From positions 186,001 through 250,000 of the forward strand of contig NZ_JAINFJ010000001.1 in NCBI RefSeq assembly GCF_019966595.1: DNA of 64,000 bases, read 5' to 3'. The DNA is from Oricola indica. Lineage in GTDB: Bacteria > Pseudomonadota > Alphaproteobacteria > Rhizobiales > Rhizobiaceae. The position numbers were made by a program, and so were the translations under genes. The notes beneath the pieces are model-generated. The model was not told the origin of the DNA and made no database searches. It saw nothing but the letters and a program-made list of their open reading frames with translations. Every line of letters begins with the position of its first letter. Positions within the stretch are counted from its first letter, which is position 1. Of the stretch, positions 43,126 to 53,687 are shown piece by piece.

Positions 43126-44439
43126 CTACTCCATCAAATGGTCAAGTTCGTCGTAGGCCGGCAGCGCCCGGTCGATCACCGCGCCGTCACGCACCACGAT
43201 GCGTCCGCTTTCCGGCCGGGACAGGACCTCGGTCCAACTGCGACCTTCACAGATCACGAAGTCCGCCGGCCCGCCCTCGGCGAGTCTGCCGTAGTTCTCG
43301 TCCAGCCCCATCGCCCGCGCCGGATTGGCGAATACCGACTTCGGCCAGTCGGCGACCGGATGGTCGAACTGAATGGTGCGCGTCGCCATGCGGTAGACCT
43401 CCACCATGTCGAGATCGCCATAGGCGTAGAATGGATCGCGGGTGTTGTCGGAGGCAACGCAGACATTGATGCCCCGCGCCTTCATCTCGTGCAACAGCGT
43501 CACGCCGCGCCAGCGCGGTGTCGTGCCATCGGAGCGCCGGTCCTGCAGGTACATGTTGCACATGGGAAGCGACACGACCGAGATGTTGCAATCCGCCACG
43601 GCGTCCAGCGTGCGCAGAACCTCGTCATCGGGCTGGCGCGCCAGCGAGCAGCAATGACCGATCAGGATGCGGTCTTCATATCCATGCCGCTTGGCCGCTT
43701 CGGCTATCTTTCGAAGCGATACGGCTTCGAGAGCATCTGTCTCGTCGGCATGGAAATCGAGCTGCAGTTGATTCTCGATGGCCGCGCGGAACACCATGTC
43801 GAGCAATTCATCCAGGTCCGGCACCATGAAGGTCACCGCGCCGAGCACGCCGCCGGCATTCCTGACCCGGTCGACAAGCGTCTTGAACCACGCTTCGTCG
43901 CGCCCGGTGTCGATGCCGAAAAGGCAGGCTGCCTGCAAATCTATGCGCCCCGCCCATCGCTCGCGCATGGCTTCGAAAACCGGCCACGAGATTGTTTCCT
44001 GCGGCGGCAGGGAATCGAGATGGGTACGGATGGCCTTGGTGCCGTAGGCGTAGGCGCATTTCAGCGCGAACTCCATGCGCGCCTCGATATCCTCGGCGCT
44101 CCAATTGGCGGCGCGGTCCGCACCCACCGCCTCCAGTGCGCCGGGAAAGGACCCGTCAGGATTGGGCTGGCGCGGCCAGATATGGCCTTTGTCGAGATGG
44201 GTGTGGCAATCGACGAAGGCCGGCATCACGACGCGGCGGCGCAGGTCGTTTTGCGCCCCTTCGCTCGCCGCCCCCGATGGCACGATCCTAGTGATGCGAT
44301 CGTTCTCGACCGTCAGGTCGTAAAGCCCGAAGCCTTCCGCGTCATGCCGGCTGGCGTCTCCATCAACCCACGAGTCATGCAAATGCACCCGATGCAGCGA
44401 AAATCCCGTTCCTGTGCGAACAATCGACCCACCAGACAT
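43126..44439 (-). CDS. Amidohydrolase, cytosine deaminase/CodA-like
   Basis: A 437-residue metal-dependent hydrolase. His79 and His81 (FVDCHTHLDKGHIW), His in ILIGHCCSLA and Asp in ASDNTRDPFY form the usual mononuclear metal site of the cytosine-deaminase group. It would deaminate or hydrolyse a C-N bond of a ring or amide. Start ATG 44439 overlaps the permease stop (TGATG); TTG 44442 is also possible. The linked RidA and creatininase-type genes suggest an N-containing ring compound. Confidence 0.85.
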   Translation of the reverse strand: MSGGSIVRTGTGFSLHRVHLHDSWVDGDASRHDAEGFGLYDLTVENDRITRIVPSGAASEGAQNDLRRRVVMPAFVDCHTHLDKGHIWPRQPNPDGSFPGALEAVGADRAANWSAEDIEARMEFALKCAYAYGTKAIRTHLDSLPPQETISWPVFEAMRERWAGRIDLQAACLFGIDTGRDEAWFKTLVDRVRNAGGVLGAVTFMVPDLDELLDMVFRAAIENQLQLDFHADETDALEAVSLRKIAEAAKRHGYEDRILIGHCCSLARQPDDEVLRTLDAVADCNISVVSLPMCNMYLQDRRSDGTTPRWRGVTLLHEMKARGINVCVASDNTRDPFYAYGDLDMVEVYRMATRTIQFDHPVADWPKSVFANPARAMGLDENYGRLAEGGPADFVICEGRSWTEVLSRPESGRIVVRDGAVIDRALPAYDELDHLME

Positions 44440-45299
44440 CAATGCTCCTGTGTTAGCGCGCTTTCATGCCAACGGCGCAGGATGCGGTTGGAAATGAATG
44501 TAAGCACGAGAAAGATCACAATGCCGGTAAAGGAGATCAGGATCAGCGCGGCGAAGAGACGCGGGGCGTTGAGCCGGTAACCGGCCTCGATGATGCGGCT
44601 GGCAAGCCCGGAAGACTGGCCGGATGCACCGGCAACGAATTCTGCAACGACCGCGCCGATCAGAGCCAGCCCGCCGGCAATCTTCAACCCGCCGAGAAAA
44701 TACGGCATCGATGCCGGCAGCCGCAGATGCCAAAGCGTTTGCCAACGCGTTGCGCCATTGAGCTTGAACAGGTCGAGCAGGTTCCGATCGACCGAGTTCA
44801 AACCCAGCGTGGTATTCGACAGGATCGGGAAAAAGGCGACGATCCAGGCGCATAGCAGGAGCTTGGTGGTCTGGTTGTCGACATAGATGTTGATCAGCGG
44901 GAAGATCGCCACGATCGGCGTCACCTGAAGCACGACCGCGAAGGGAAAGAAGCTCATCTCCACCCATTTCGACTGGGTGAACAGCACCGAAAGCCCGACG
45001 CCGCCCGCAACCGCGAGAGCCAGTGAGAGGAAGGTGATCTTCAGCGTGTTCACCAGCGAGGAGAACAGCAGGCCGCGATCCTCGATAAGCGTTGCCAGCA
45101 CCTCGCCCGGCCGCGGCAGGATATAGCGCGGGATCTCGTTCCAGACGCAGATCCGGTCCCACATGAAGATCGCGACACACATGATCAGGATCGGCAACAG
45201 CCATTTGCCGGTCTTTTCCATCTTGCGCTGACGCGCGCGCCGCATTTCCTCGGCGTCGACCATGACCGCTGCGTCGCCCTGCATCTCAGTGGAGGACAT
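44439..45299 (-). CDS. ABC transporter permease, SsuC/TauC/ThiX type
   Basis: A 286-residue inner-membrane permease (BPD_transp_1) with about six transmembrane segments and EAA-type loop LNGATRWQTLWHLRLPASMPYFLGGLK. It belongs to the nitrate/sulfonate/taurine/pyrimidine-precursor importer family. The start overlaps the ATPase gene by 14 nt. Partner of the NMT1-type binding protein. Confidence 0.9.
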   Translation of the reverse strand: MSSTEMQGDAAVMVDAEEMRRARQRKMEKTGKWLLPILIMCVAIFMWDRICVWNEIPRYILPRPGEVLATLIEDRGLLFSSLVNTLKITFLSLALAVAGGVGLSVLFTQSKWVEMSFFPFAVVLQVTPIVAIFPLINIYVDNQTTKLLLCAWIVAFFPILSNTTLGLNSVDRNLLDLFKLNGATRWQTLWHLRLPASMPYFLGGLKIAGGLALIGAVVAEFVAGASGQSSGLASRIIEAGYRLNAPRLFAALILISFTGIVIFLVLTFISNRILRRWHESALTQEH

Positions 45300-46098
45300 G
45301 ATCGTCGCCCCCCTCGCCCTCTATGCCCATCGCCGAACGCAGCAACGACGAGGCCTTGCGGGTCAGATGCGCATAGTCTTCCGACGTGCGGAACGTCTCG
45401 TCGCGCGGATAAGGCGCGTCCACCTCCATCTCGCCGAAGACGCGGCCCGGATGCGCGGCCATGACGACGATGCGGTTCGACAGGAACACGCTTTCGAACA
45501 CGGAATGGGTCACGAAAATCACCGTAAAGCGCTCACGCTCCCAAAGAGCCAGCAGGTCGCTGTTGAGCTGGAAACGCGTAATCTCGTCAAGCGCAGCAAA
45601 GGGCTCGTCCATCAGCAGCACCCGCGGCCGTGTCACCAGACCGCGTGCAATCGAGACGCGCATCTTCATGCCGCCTGACAATTCGCGCGGGACGGCATTC
45701 TCGAAACCGCTCAGATTGACCTGCGCCAGCACATCCTCGACCTGCGTCTTCGCCTCGGCACGCGAAACACCCTGCAGGCGCAGCGGCAGCCAGACATTGT
45801 CGAAGACAGACGCCCACGGCATCAGCGTCGGCTCCTGGAAAACGAAGCCGATATCGGCCTTTCCCATCGCCGGCCCGCGCCAGTCGAGCACGCCCGAAGT
45901 CGGCGACGACAGCCCGGCGATAAGCCGCAAGGCCGTCGACTTGCCGCAGCCTGACGGCCCGAGCAGGCTCAGGAAGTCGCCCTGGTTGATCGTCATATCG
46001 ACATCGCGCAAGGCGACGACATCGTTTCCGAAAACTTTTCCGACGGACCGCAGAATAAGCTGCGGTCCGTCGGTTTTTGCCTTGTCGGCAGTTTGCAT
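45286..46098 (-). CDS. ABC transporter ATPase, SsuB/TauB type
   Basis: A 270-residue ATPase: Walker A GPSGCGKST, signature LSGGMKMRVSIARGL, Walker B VLLMDEPFAALDE and switch His in FVTHSVFE. ATG 46098 is chosen; GTG 46104, two codons earlier, has AAAGG at better spacing and may be the true start. It lies about 20 nt after the binding-protein gene. Confidence 0.9.
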   Translation of the reverse strand: MQTADKAKTDGPQLILRSVGKVFGNDVVALRDVDMTINQGDFLSLLGPSGCGKSTALRLIAGLSSPTSGVLDWRGPAMGKADIGFVFQEPTLMPWASVFDNVWLPLRLQGVSRAEAKTQVEDVLAQVNLSGFENAVPRELSGGMKMRVSIARGLVTRPRVLLMDEPFAALDEITRFQLNSDLLALWERERFTVIFVTHSVFESVFLSNRIVVMAAHPGRVFGEMEVDAPYPRDETFRTSEDYAHLTRKASSLLRSAMGIEGEGGDDHVLH

Positions 46099-46124
46099 GT
46101 CCACGCGGAAATGCCTTTCGAAGA

Positions 46125-47120
46125 TTACTTCTTCAGGTCCAGGCCGACGCCCTTGTTCACGAATTCCAGCGTGTAGGACTTCTCGATATCGATGCCCGCA
46201 TCCATGACGCCAGAATCGACCATTTTCTGGTAGAAGTCGGCGATCCGCTCGGCTGTCATCGCGCCGATGCCCATCTCTTCCGTATCGCCGGAATCGACGA
46301 TGCCATATTCCTTGAGTTTCTCGATCGAAAAAGCGATCTGCTCGTCGGTCATGTCCGGATTGTCTTTCTTGATCATCTCGTTGGCGGCAGCGTTGTCGCC
46401 ATAAAGGTAGTTGTACCAGCCCTTCGACGAGGCATCGATGAAGCACTGCACAACCTCGGGACGCTCATCGATCGTCGCCTGCATGGTCTCGACCGTCGTG
46501 GAATAGGTGCTGAAACCGAAATCGGCGAGCAGGAACAGGTTCGGCACGAACCCGCCTTCACGCTCCACCGCGAAGGGCTCGGAGGTGATATAGCCCTGCT
46601 GAACAGACTTCGGGTTGGCGATGAACGGCGCCGGGTTGAACGTGTACGGAATGCGCTTCGACTCATCAAAGCCGAAATCCTTGACCATCCACTGATAGAA
46701 CGTCTGGAAACCCTCGTCGCCGAGGATGAACTGTTCGGCGTTCTTCAGCTCTTCCCAGGTATCGAGCCCCTCGCCGGGGTGGCTCATCAGAACCTGCGGC
46801 TCCTTCTGGAAGTGCGCGGCGACGACCTTGAGCGGAATGTCCTGCTCGACAGCCGAGAAGGCCTGCAGCATGTTGCCGCCCATGTAGAAGTCGATCTTTC
46901 CGGCCAGCATCAGCGGACGGCCGGAGACCTGCGGTCCGCCGGGCATGATCTCGACTTCGAGCCCGCATTCCTCGTAGGAACCATCAGCGACAGCCTGATA
47001 GTAACCGCCATGTTCCGCTTGGGCGAGCCAATTGGTGCCGAAAGTGACCTTTTCCAGGGCGAAGGCCTGGGTTGAGAAAACGGCCGCAAGGGCAGTGGTG
47101 ATCAATAGAACTCGTTTCAC
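46125..47120 (-). CDS. ABC transporter binding protein, NMT1/THI5-like
   Basis: A 331-residue periplasmic binding protein with signal peptide 1-21 (VKRVLLITTALAAVFSTQAFA) and mature start LEKVTFGTNWLAQAEHGGYYQAVADG, the NMT1/THI5/ThiY-like signature of pyrimidine, sulfonate or nitrile binders. The start is GTG 47120, preceded by AGAGG at seven bases; no ATG fits. First gene of the operon 47120-40543. In this family the ligand is typically a small N-heterocycle or sulfonate. Confidence 0.87.
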   Translation of the reverse strand: MKRVLLITTALAAVFSTQAFALEKVTFGTNWLAQAEHGGYYQAVADGSYEECGLEVEIMPGGPQVSGRPLMLAGKIDFYMGGNMLQAFSAVEQDIPLKVVAAHFQKEPQVLMSHPGEGLDTWEELKNAEQFILGDEGFQTFYQWMVKDFGFDESKRIPYTFNPAPFIANPKSVQQGYITSEPFAVEREGGFVPNLFLLADFGFSTYSTTVETMQATIDERPEVVQCFIDASSKGWYNYLYGDNAAANEMIKKDNPDMTDEQIAFSIEKLKEYGIVDSGDTEEMGIGAMTAERIADFYQKMVDSGVMDAGIDIEKSYTLEFVNKGVGLDLKK

Positions 47121-47301
47121 GTTCACACCTCTATTAGTTGGACGCACAGCCGGTTAGCCACGCTTTTTGAACCTCGGCAATTGATGCAAGTGATATGCCA
47201 GCCATGCGACAGCGCAGACCGTTCAGTTTCCGCTTCTTTCCCGCAAAGCCTCCCTTTCACAAGCCCAGTTTTATCGCATCCTGCTTAAAAAAACAGCACG
47301 C

Positions 47302-47330
47302 TTGAGTTTGCGGGTGCGCTTTGCATTATG
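47302..47330 (+). promoter_or_regulatory. Candidate sigma-70 promoter of the ridA-type gene
   Basis: TTGAGT (47302-47307) and ATTATG (47325-47330) are 17 bp apart and lie about 27 bp before the GTG start. The rest of the 236-nt divergent gap (47121-47356) shows no gene and no obvious operator. Confidence 0.45.
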
Positions 47331-47356
47331 AGCGGCGAATCTGACCGGAGACCAAC

Positions 47357-47755
47357 GTGTTCAACCATCTGACTCCAGCCGGCATCCGGCCCCCCTTTGC
47401 GAAATACAGCCACGGCGTGGAAATCCCCGAAGGCATGCGGCTGGTCCTGTGTTCCGGCCAGCTCGGCATCGATGCCGACGACGTCATACCGGCAGACACC
47501 GGGGCCCAGGCGCGCCTCTGCTTCTCCAATATCGAAGCGATCCTGAAAGAGGCCGGTTTGGGACTTTCCGATATCGTGCGCATCAATGCCTATGTCACCG
47601 GACGAGACCATCTCAAACCCTACATGGCCGTGCGCGACGAATTGTTTTCCGAGCCGGCTCCCGCCTCCACGCTGATGATCGTTTCGGGCTTCGCTCGCGA
47701 GGAATTCACCGTCGAAATCGAGGCAATTGCCGCCGGACCGGCGAGGACGGAATGA
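47357..47755 (+). CDS. RidA/YjgF-family enamine/imine deaminase
   Basis: A 132-residue protein of the RidA family (GVEIPEGMRLVLCSGQLGID, then VRINAYVTGRDHLKPYMAVR). Such proteins hydrolyse reactive enamines/imines or, as in RutC, help a pyrimidine-degradation step. The start codon is GTG 47357, preceded by CCGGAGACCAAC. It overlaps the creatininase-type start (ATGATGA), so the two are coupled, and both are divergent from the importer/amidohydrolase operon. Confidence 0.87.
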   Translation: MFNHLTPAGIRPPFAKYSHGVEIPEGMRLVLCSGQLGIDADDVIPADTGAQARLCFSNIEAILKEAGLGLSDIVRINAYVTGRDHLKPYMAVRDELFSEPAPASTLMIVSGFAREEFTVEIEAIAAGPARTE

Positions 47756-48558
47756 TGACGAAACGTTTCTGGTGGGGCGACTTCACTTCACGCGAGTTCG
47801 AGAACCTCGATCCCGACGGGGCGATTGCCGTGTTGCCGATCGCAGCAACCGAGCAGCATGGCCCGCATCTGCCCGTCTCGACCGACCACGCCATCATGGC
47901 CGGGATGCTGGAAACTGTCTTTCCGCTGATGCCGGACGGGATCGACATGCGGGTCCTGCCGATCCAGTCGGTCGGTAAGTCCAACGAACATATCCGCTCG
48001 CCCGGCACGCTGACCATTTCGGCGACCACGCTCATCGACCACTGGTGCGACCTTGGCGCCTCGGTTGCCCGCGCCGGCATCCGCAAGCTCGTGATCGTCA
48101 ATTCGCATGGCGGCAACGAGGAAATCATGGGCATCGTCGCCCGCGAATTGCGCGTGCGTCACGACATGATGGTCGCCAAGACATCATGGATGCGTTTTGG
48201 CGTGCCGGAAGGTCTCTATGGCGATTACGAGCGGAAATACGGCATCCATGGTGGCGACGTCGAAACGTCGCTGATGCTGCATTTCACGCCCGATACGGTG
48301 CAAATTGACAAGGCCGAGGACTTCACCTCGCGCGTCGCAGACGCACAGAAGCAGTTTACCCATATCGCCCACACCGGCCCGAACGCCTTCGCCTGGATCG
48401 CCCAGGACGTGAATCCCTCCGGCGCGGTCGGCGAAGCTGCCCAAGCGACCGGAGAAAAGGGCCGCCTGACCGCCGAACACCAAGCGAAGGGATTCGCCGA
48501 ACTGATCGACGACATGGCGAAAGCGAAACTCGCCGACTGGATCGTCGCGAACGACTAA
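47752..48558 (+). CDS. Creatininase-family amidohydrolase
   Basis: A 268-residue metal-dependent amidohydrolase of the creatininase family. Metal and catalytic residues appear in IAATEQHGPHLPVSTDHAI (Glu, His, Asp), VNSHGGNEE and GIHGGDVETSLML. The family opens cyclic or linear amides: creatinine, and intermediates in riboflavin, mycofactocin or hydantoin-like routes. Coupled to the RidA gene. Its stop overlaps the cueR stop on the other strand by four bases. Confidence 0.86.
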   Translation: MMTKRFWWGDFTSREFENLDPDGAIAVLPIAATEQHGPHLPVSTDHAIMAGMLETVFPLMPDGIDMRVLPIQSVGKSNEHIRSPGTLTISATTLIDHWCDLGASVARAGIRKLVIVNSHGGNEEIMGIVARELRVRHDMMVAKTSWMRFGVPEGLYGDYERKYGIHGGDVETSLMLHFTPDTVQIDKAEDFTSRVADAQKQFTHIAHTGPNAFAWIAQDVNPSGAVGEAAQATGEKGRLTAEHQAKGFAELIDDMAKAKLADWIVAND

Positions 48559-48959
48559 GTAGCTGCGTTCGCCGCCTCGCCCGCCAGATCGTCGATGATC
48601 GGGCAGTCCGGCCGCCCGTCGCCGTGGCAATGCTTCGCCAGGGTCGCGAGCGTGTCGCGCAGCGATTGCAAATCGGCGATCTTGCGGTCGATCTCCGTCA
48701 CCTTTTCGAGAGCGACCGCCTTCACGTCCGCGCTCGCCCGGTTCTTGTCGTCGTAGAGCGAGAGCAGCAGCCGACACTCGTCGATGGTGAAGCCAAGGCT
48801 GCGCGACCTTTGCAGGAAACGCAGCCTGTGCACGTCGTTTTCCGAGTAGTCGCGATAGCCGTTTTCGGCGCGCGACGGGGTGACGAGGCCGATTTCCTCG
48901 TAATAGCGGATGGTCTTGGGTGGCAGGTTTGCCTGATCGGCGGCCGTTCCGATGTTCAT
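48555..48959 (-). CDS. cueR: CueR, MerR-family copper-responsive regulator
   Basis: A 134-residue MerR-type activator. The N-terminal winged helix contains PKTIRYYEEIGLVTPSRAENGYRDY; a dimerisation helix follows and the metal loop has Cys111 and Cys119 (HCHGDGRPDCPI), matching Cys112/Cys120 that bind Cu(I) in CueR. The start at 48959 lies 10 nt after the copA stop with AGGGAGAG upstream. It should activate the copA promoter at 51393-51423, and so itself. Confidence 0.92.
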   Translation of the reverse strand: MNIGTAADQANLPPKTIRYYEEIGLVTPSRAENGYRDYSENDVHRLRFLQRSRSLGFTIDECRLLLSLYDDKNRASADVKAVALEKVTEIDRKIADLQSLRDTLATLAKHCHGDGRPDCPIIDDLAGEAANAAT

Positions 48960-48969
48960 GCGGCTCTCC

Positions 48970-51363
<2,394 letters not shown>

Positions 51364-51392
51364 TTTTCAAACCTTCCAGTCTTGGTAATCCC

Positions 51393-51423
51393 GAGATAGG
51401 GCTTCCAGTTACTGGAAGGTCAA
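51393..51423 (-). promoter_or_regulatory. CueR-controlled copA promoter with 19-bp spacer
   Basis: On the minus strand, TTGACC (-35, 51418-51423) and TATCTC (-10, 51393-51398) are 19 bp apart. The spacer holds a perfect 17-bp palindrome, CTTCCAGT-A-ACTGGAAG (51402-51418). An overlong spacer occupied by the operator is the hallmark of MerR-family promoters. It lies 30 bp before copA. Confidence 0.88.
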
Positions 51424-51447
51424 GAAACTTCTGCCGGACATTCCTTT

Positions 51448-52431
51448 TTAAGCCATTCTCAGCACCGGCCCGTCGAGCAACGCCATGATTTCCCCGAAAT
51501 ATCCGCCCGAGCGGGCGGGCCGTGTCGGATCCGAAGTGATGGCGACCGCAAGGTCCCTTTCGCGATGCGCCGCGATAACCTGGCCGCCATAGCCGCGTGC
51601 CAGCGCATATCCGCTATCGGTCAGGAACCATCCATAGCCGTAGCCCATGCCCGAAAACGGAGAAACGGCGCGCGCTTGCAGCGAAGCGTCAATCCAGTCT
51701 TGCGCGATGACCTGCTCGCCTTCGAATCGGCCGCCGTCGCGAATCATGACCGCGATCTTCAACATGCCGCGAGGCGTCAACGCCATCTCGTTTCCGCCGA
51801 GATAATATCCCTGCGGATCGCGCGTCCATGGCGGCACCTCGATTCCGAGCGGTGCGCCAAGGCGTTCGCGCGCGAGCGTGAGCAGGCTCTTTCCCGTGAC
51901 TTCCGCCAGAACTGCTCCGAGCACATGAAATGAGCCCGTCGAATAAAGCATCCGGCCGCCGGGCTCGGCGACGAATGGCCGGGTCAGCTGGTCGGCGATC
52001 CAGTCTCGCGAGGCGATCCACCGGCCATAGTTCGGCCCGGAGGTGCGCTCCAGCCCGGCGCGCAGGGACACAAGATCCTCAACCGTGATCTCTTCGACGC
52101 CCTCGGTGGCATTCGCGGGCACGAGACCCGGCGCAATTTCGCCGAGCGTTGCAGTGACGCTTTCGATCTCACCACGGGTGAGCGCGGTCCCGAGGAGCAG
52201 AGCAACGATGGATTTCGAACAGGACTTGATGTTTGCGACACGGTCGAGCCCCGGTCCGCGCGGTGCGGCGGCGAATAAGAGCTCGCCGCCGATCTGGACC
52301 TGGATCGAGTGCAACTGGTCGAGACGCCCGATCGCGCTCTTGATGTCGTCGTCCTGCGCCATCGCCTTCGACACGAGGGAGGAGGCGGTACCGGCGAGCA
52401 GGCCGGCAGTGAAACTGCGTCGTGTAATCAT
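51448..52431 (-). CDS. Exported serine hydrolase of the beta-lactamase/penicillin-binding protein C family
   Basis: A 327-residue periplasmic protein (PF00144-like). A Tat-type signal (ITRRSFTAGLLAGTASS) precedes the serine-hydrolase fold; the nucleophile motif SxxK is Ser70-Lys73 in NIKSCSKSI and the second motif is Tyr in MLYSTGSF. The family includes class C beta-lactamases, D-aminopeptidases and esterases; sequence does not separate them. The start at 52431 is divergent from an AraC regulator with a 220-nt gap. Resistance function should not be assumed. Confidence 0.83.
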   Translation of the reverse strand: MITRRSFTAGLLAGTASSLVSKAMAQDDDIKSAIGRLDQLHSIQVQIGGELLFAAAPRGPGLDRVANIKSCSKSIVALLLGTALTRGEIESVTATLGEIAPGLVPANATEGVEEITVEDLVSLRAGLERTSGPNYGRWIASRDWIADQLTRPFVAEPGGRMLYSTGSFHVLGAVLAEVTGKSLLTLARERLGAPLGIEVPPWTRDPQGYYLGGNEMALTPRGMLKIAVMIRDGGRFEGEQVIAQDWIDASLQARAVSPFSGMGYGYGWFLTDSGYALARGYGGQVIAAHRERDLAVAITSDPTRPARSGGYFGEIMALLDGPVLRMA

Positions 52432-52548
52432 CGCCTTTATGTAGTGCGACGGCGCCGGCGATTCACCAGCAGATCGCGTCCTCCATGGCCGCGAGTTCTT
52501 CCACGTCCTTTGTGGCACTCAGCTAACGCCACCGGCCCGGCCTGCCGC

Positions 52549-52585
52549 ACCTGCCACATCCTCCGTAACACCTGCCAATTCCTCC
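52549..52585. promoter_or_regulatory. Direct repeats with 21-bp period, candidate AraC operator
   Basis: ACCTGCCACATCCTCC (52549-52564) and ACCTGCCAATTCCTCC (52570-52585) are 14/16 identical and start 21 bp apart. A further CCTGCC is at 52541. They lie in the gap between the serine hydrolase and AraC genes, the geometry used by AraC-family dimers. The rest of the 52432-52651 gap has no gene. Confidence 0.65.
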
Positions 52586-52651
52586 AGATCGACCTGTTTT
52601 CCAATGTACGGTACCGCGAAGCCTGATAAGCTTTGCGTTCAGGAGAAAACC

Positions 52652-53545
52652 ATGAATGTCTTGCCCCTCCTCGAGATGAGCAACCGCTACCTCCTTGATC
52701 GTGAGAGGGAAAATCTGGAACTGCCACCCGGCATGTCCATTCTCCGCCGGCACGAAAGGAGCAGTATCGAAGCCCAGGTCTACGAGCCCGTCATGTGCCT
52801 GATCCTTCAGGGCAGCAAAGTGACATCCATTGGCGACCAGACCGTCGAACTCAATCCGGGCGACGCCTTGCTGGTGAGCCATGAATTGCCCGTCGTGTCC
52901 CGGATCACCCGCGCGAGCGAAAACGAACCCTATCTCGCGCTTATCCTTCGGCTCGATCCGGGGCTGTTGCGGAGTCTTTATGAACAGGTCGCCGATGCGC
53001 CCGAGTCCATCTCCAGCAGTGCGCGTTCGCTCGCCGCAGGTCCGGTCGACCCGGCATGGATAGCGCCGCTGACCCGGTATTTCGAATTGATGGCCAACCC
53101 TCTGGACGCGAAGGTGCTTGGTCCTTCCATCCGGCGCGAGATCCACTATCGCCTCCTGCTCTCGCCGATCGGTGGGATGCTGCGAAACCTCCTCGTCGCG
53201 GACAGCCATGCCAGCCGGATCGCCAAGGCCATCCGCAAAGTGCGCAGCGATTTCCGGACGCCACTCAGCGTGCCGGACCTGGCGAAGACGGCCGGCATGA
53301 GCCCGTCGTCTTTCCACGAGCACTTCAAGTCCGTGACCGGAACGACGCCATTGCAATACCAGAAGGATCTCCGCCTGATCGAGGCGAAGACATTGCTCGC
53401 CGGACAGCGCTCGGTTTCCGAAGCGGCCTTCGCCGTGGGCTACGAAAGCCCGACCCATTTCAGCCGGGACTATTCGAGGAAATACGGCGTGGCCCCGAGC
53501 CGGCATGCGGGTGTCGCCATTCTTGAGCAGGTGTCCGCTGCCTAG
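52652..53545 (+). CDS. AraC-family transcriptional regulator, YqhC-like
   Basis: A 297-residue regulator with an AraC_N effector domain (PVMCLILQGSKVTSIGDQTVELNPGD around residue 44) and two C-terminal helix-turn-helix units ending AAFAVGYESPTHFSRDYSRKYGVAPSRH. This subgroup includes aldehyde-responsive YqhC. The start at 52652 has CAGGAGAAAACC upstream; the frame runs to 52604. It is next to 21-bp direct repeats and 142 bp before an MFS gene, which it may control together with the divergent hydrolase. Confidence 0.88.
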   Translation: MNVLPLLEMSNRYLLDRERENLELPPGMSILRRHERSSIEAQVYEPVMCLILQGSKVTSIGDQTVELNPGDALLVSHELPVVSRITRASENEPYLALILRLDPGLLRSLYEQVADAPESISSSARSLAAGPVDPAWIAPLTRYFELMANPLDAKVLGPSIRREIHYRLLLSPIGGMLRNLLVADSHASRIAKAIRKVRSDFRTPLSVPDLAKTAGMSPSSFHEHFKSVTGTTPLQYQKDLRLIEAKTLLAGQRSVSEAAFAVGYESPTHFSRDYSRKYGVAPSRHAGVAILEQVSAA

Positions 53546-53687
53546 TCGACCGGTTGTGACAAATGAATGCGCTGGAGCGGACGGACCTGTCCCATGGCAA
53601 CAGCATTACGTGAGGTAGTCACAGTTTGGCGCGCGTTCCCGAAAAGTGCTAGTCTCCCGCTCCGATTCATTGGCGGGGAGCAAGACG

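Noticed and set aside
41896-44580. 894-residue open frame on the plus strand
   Set aside because: It is antisense to the FAD oxidase and amidohydrolase genes, Arg/His-rich, with no recognisable domain; long antisense frames are expected from the GC-rich third positions here.
51448-52431. Antibiotic-resistance beta-lactamase
   Set aside because: The SxxK and Tyr motifs are shared by esterases and peptidases of this family; nothing here shows lactamase activity.
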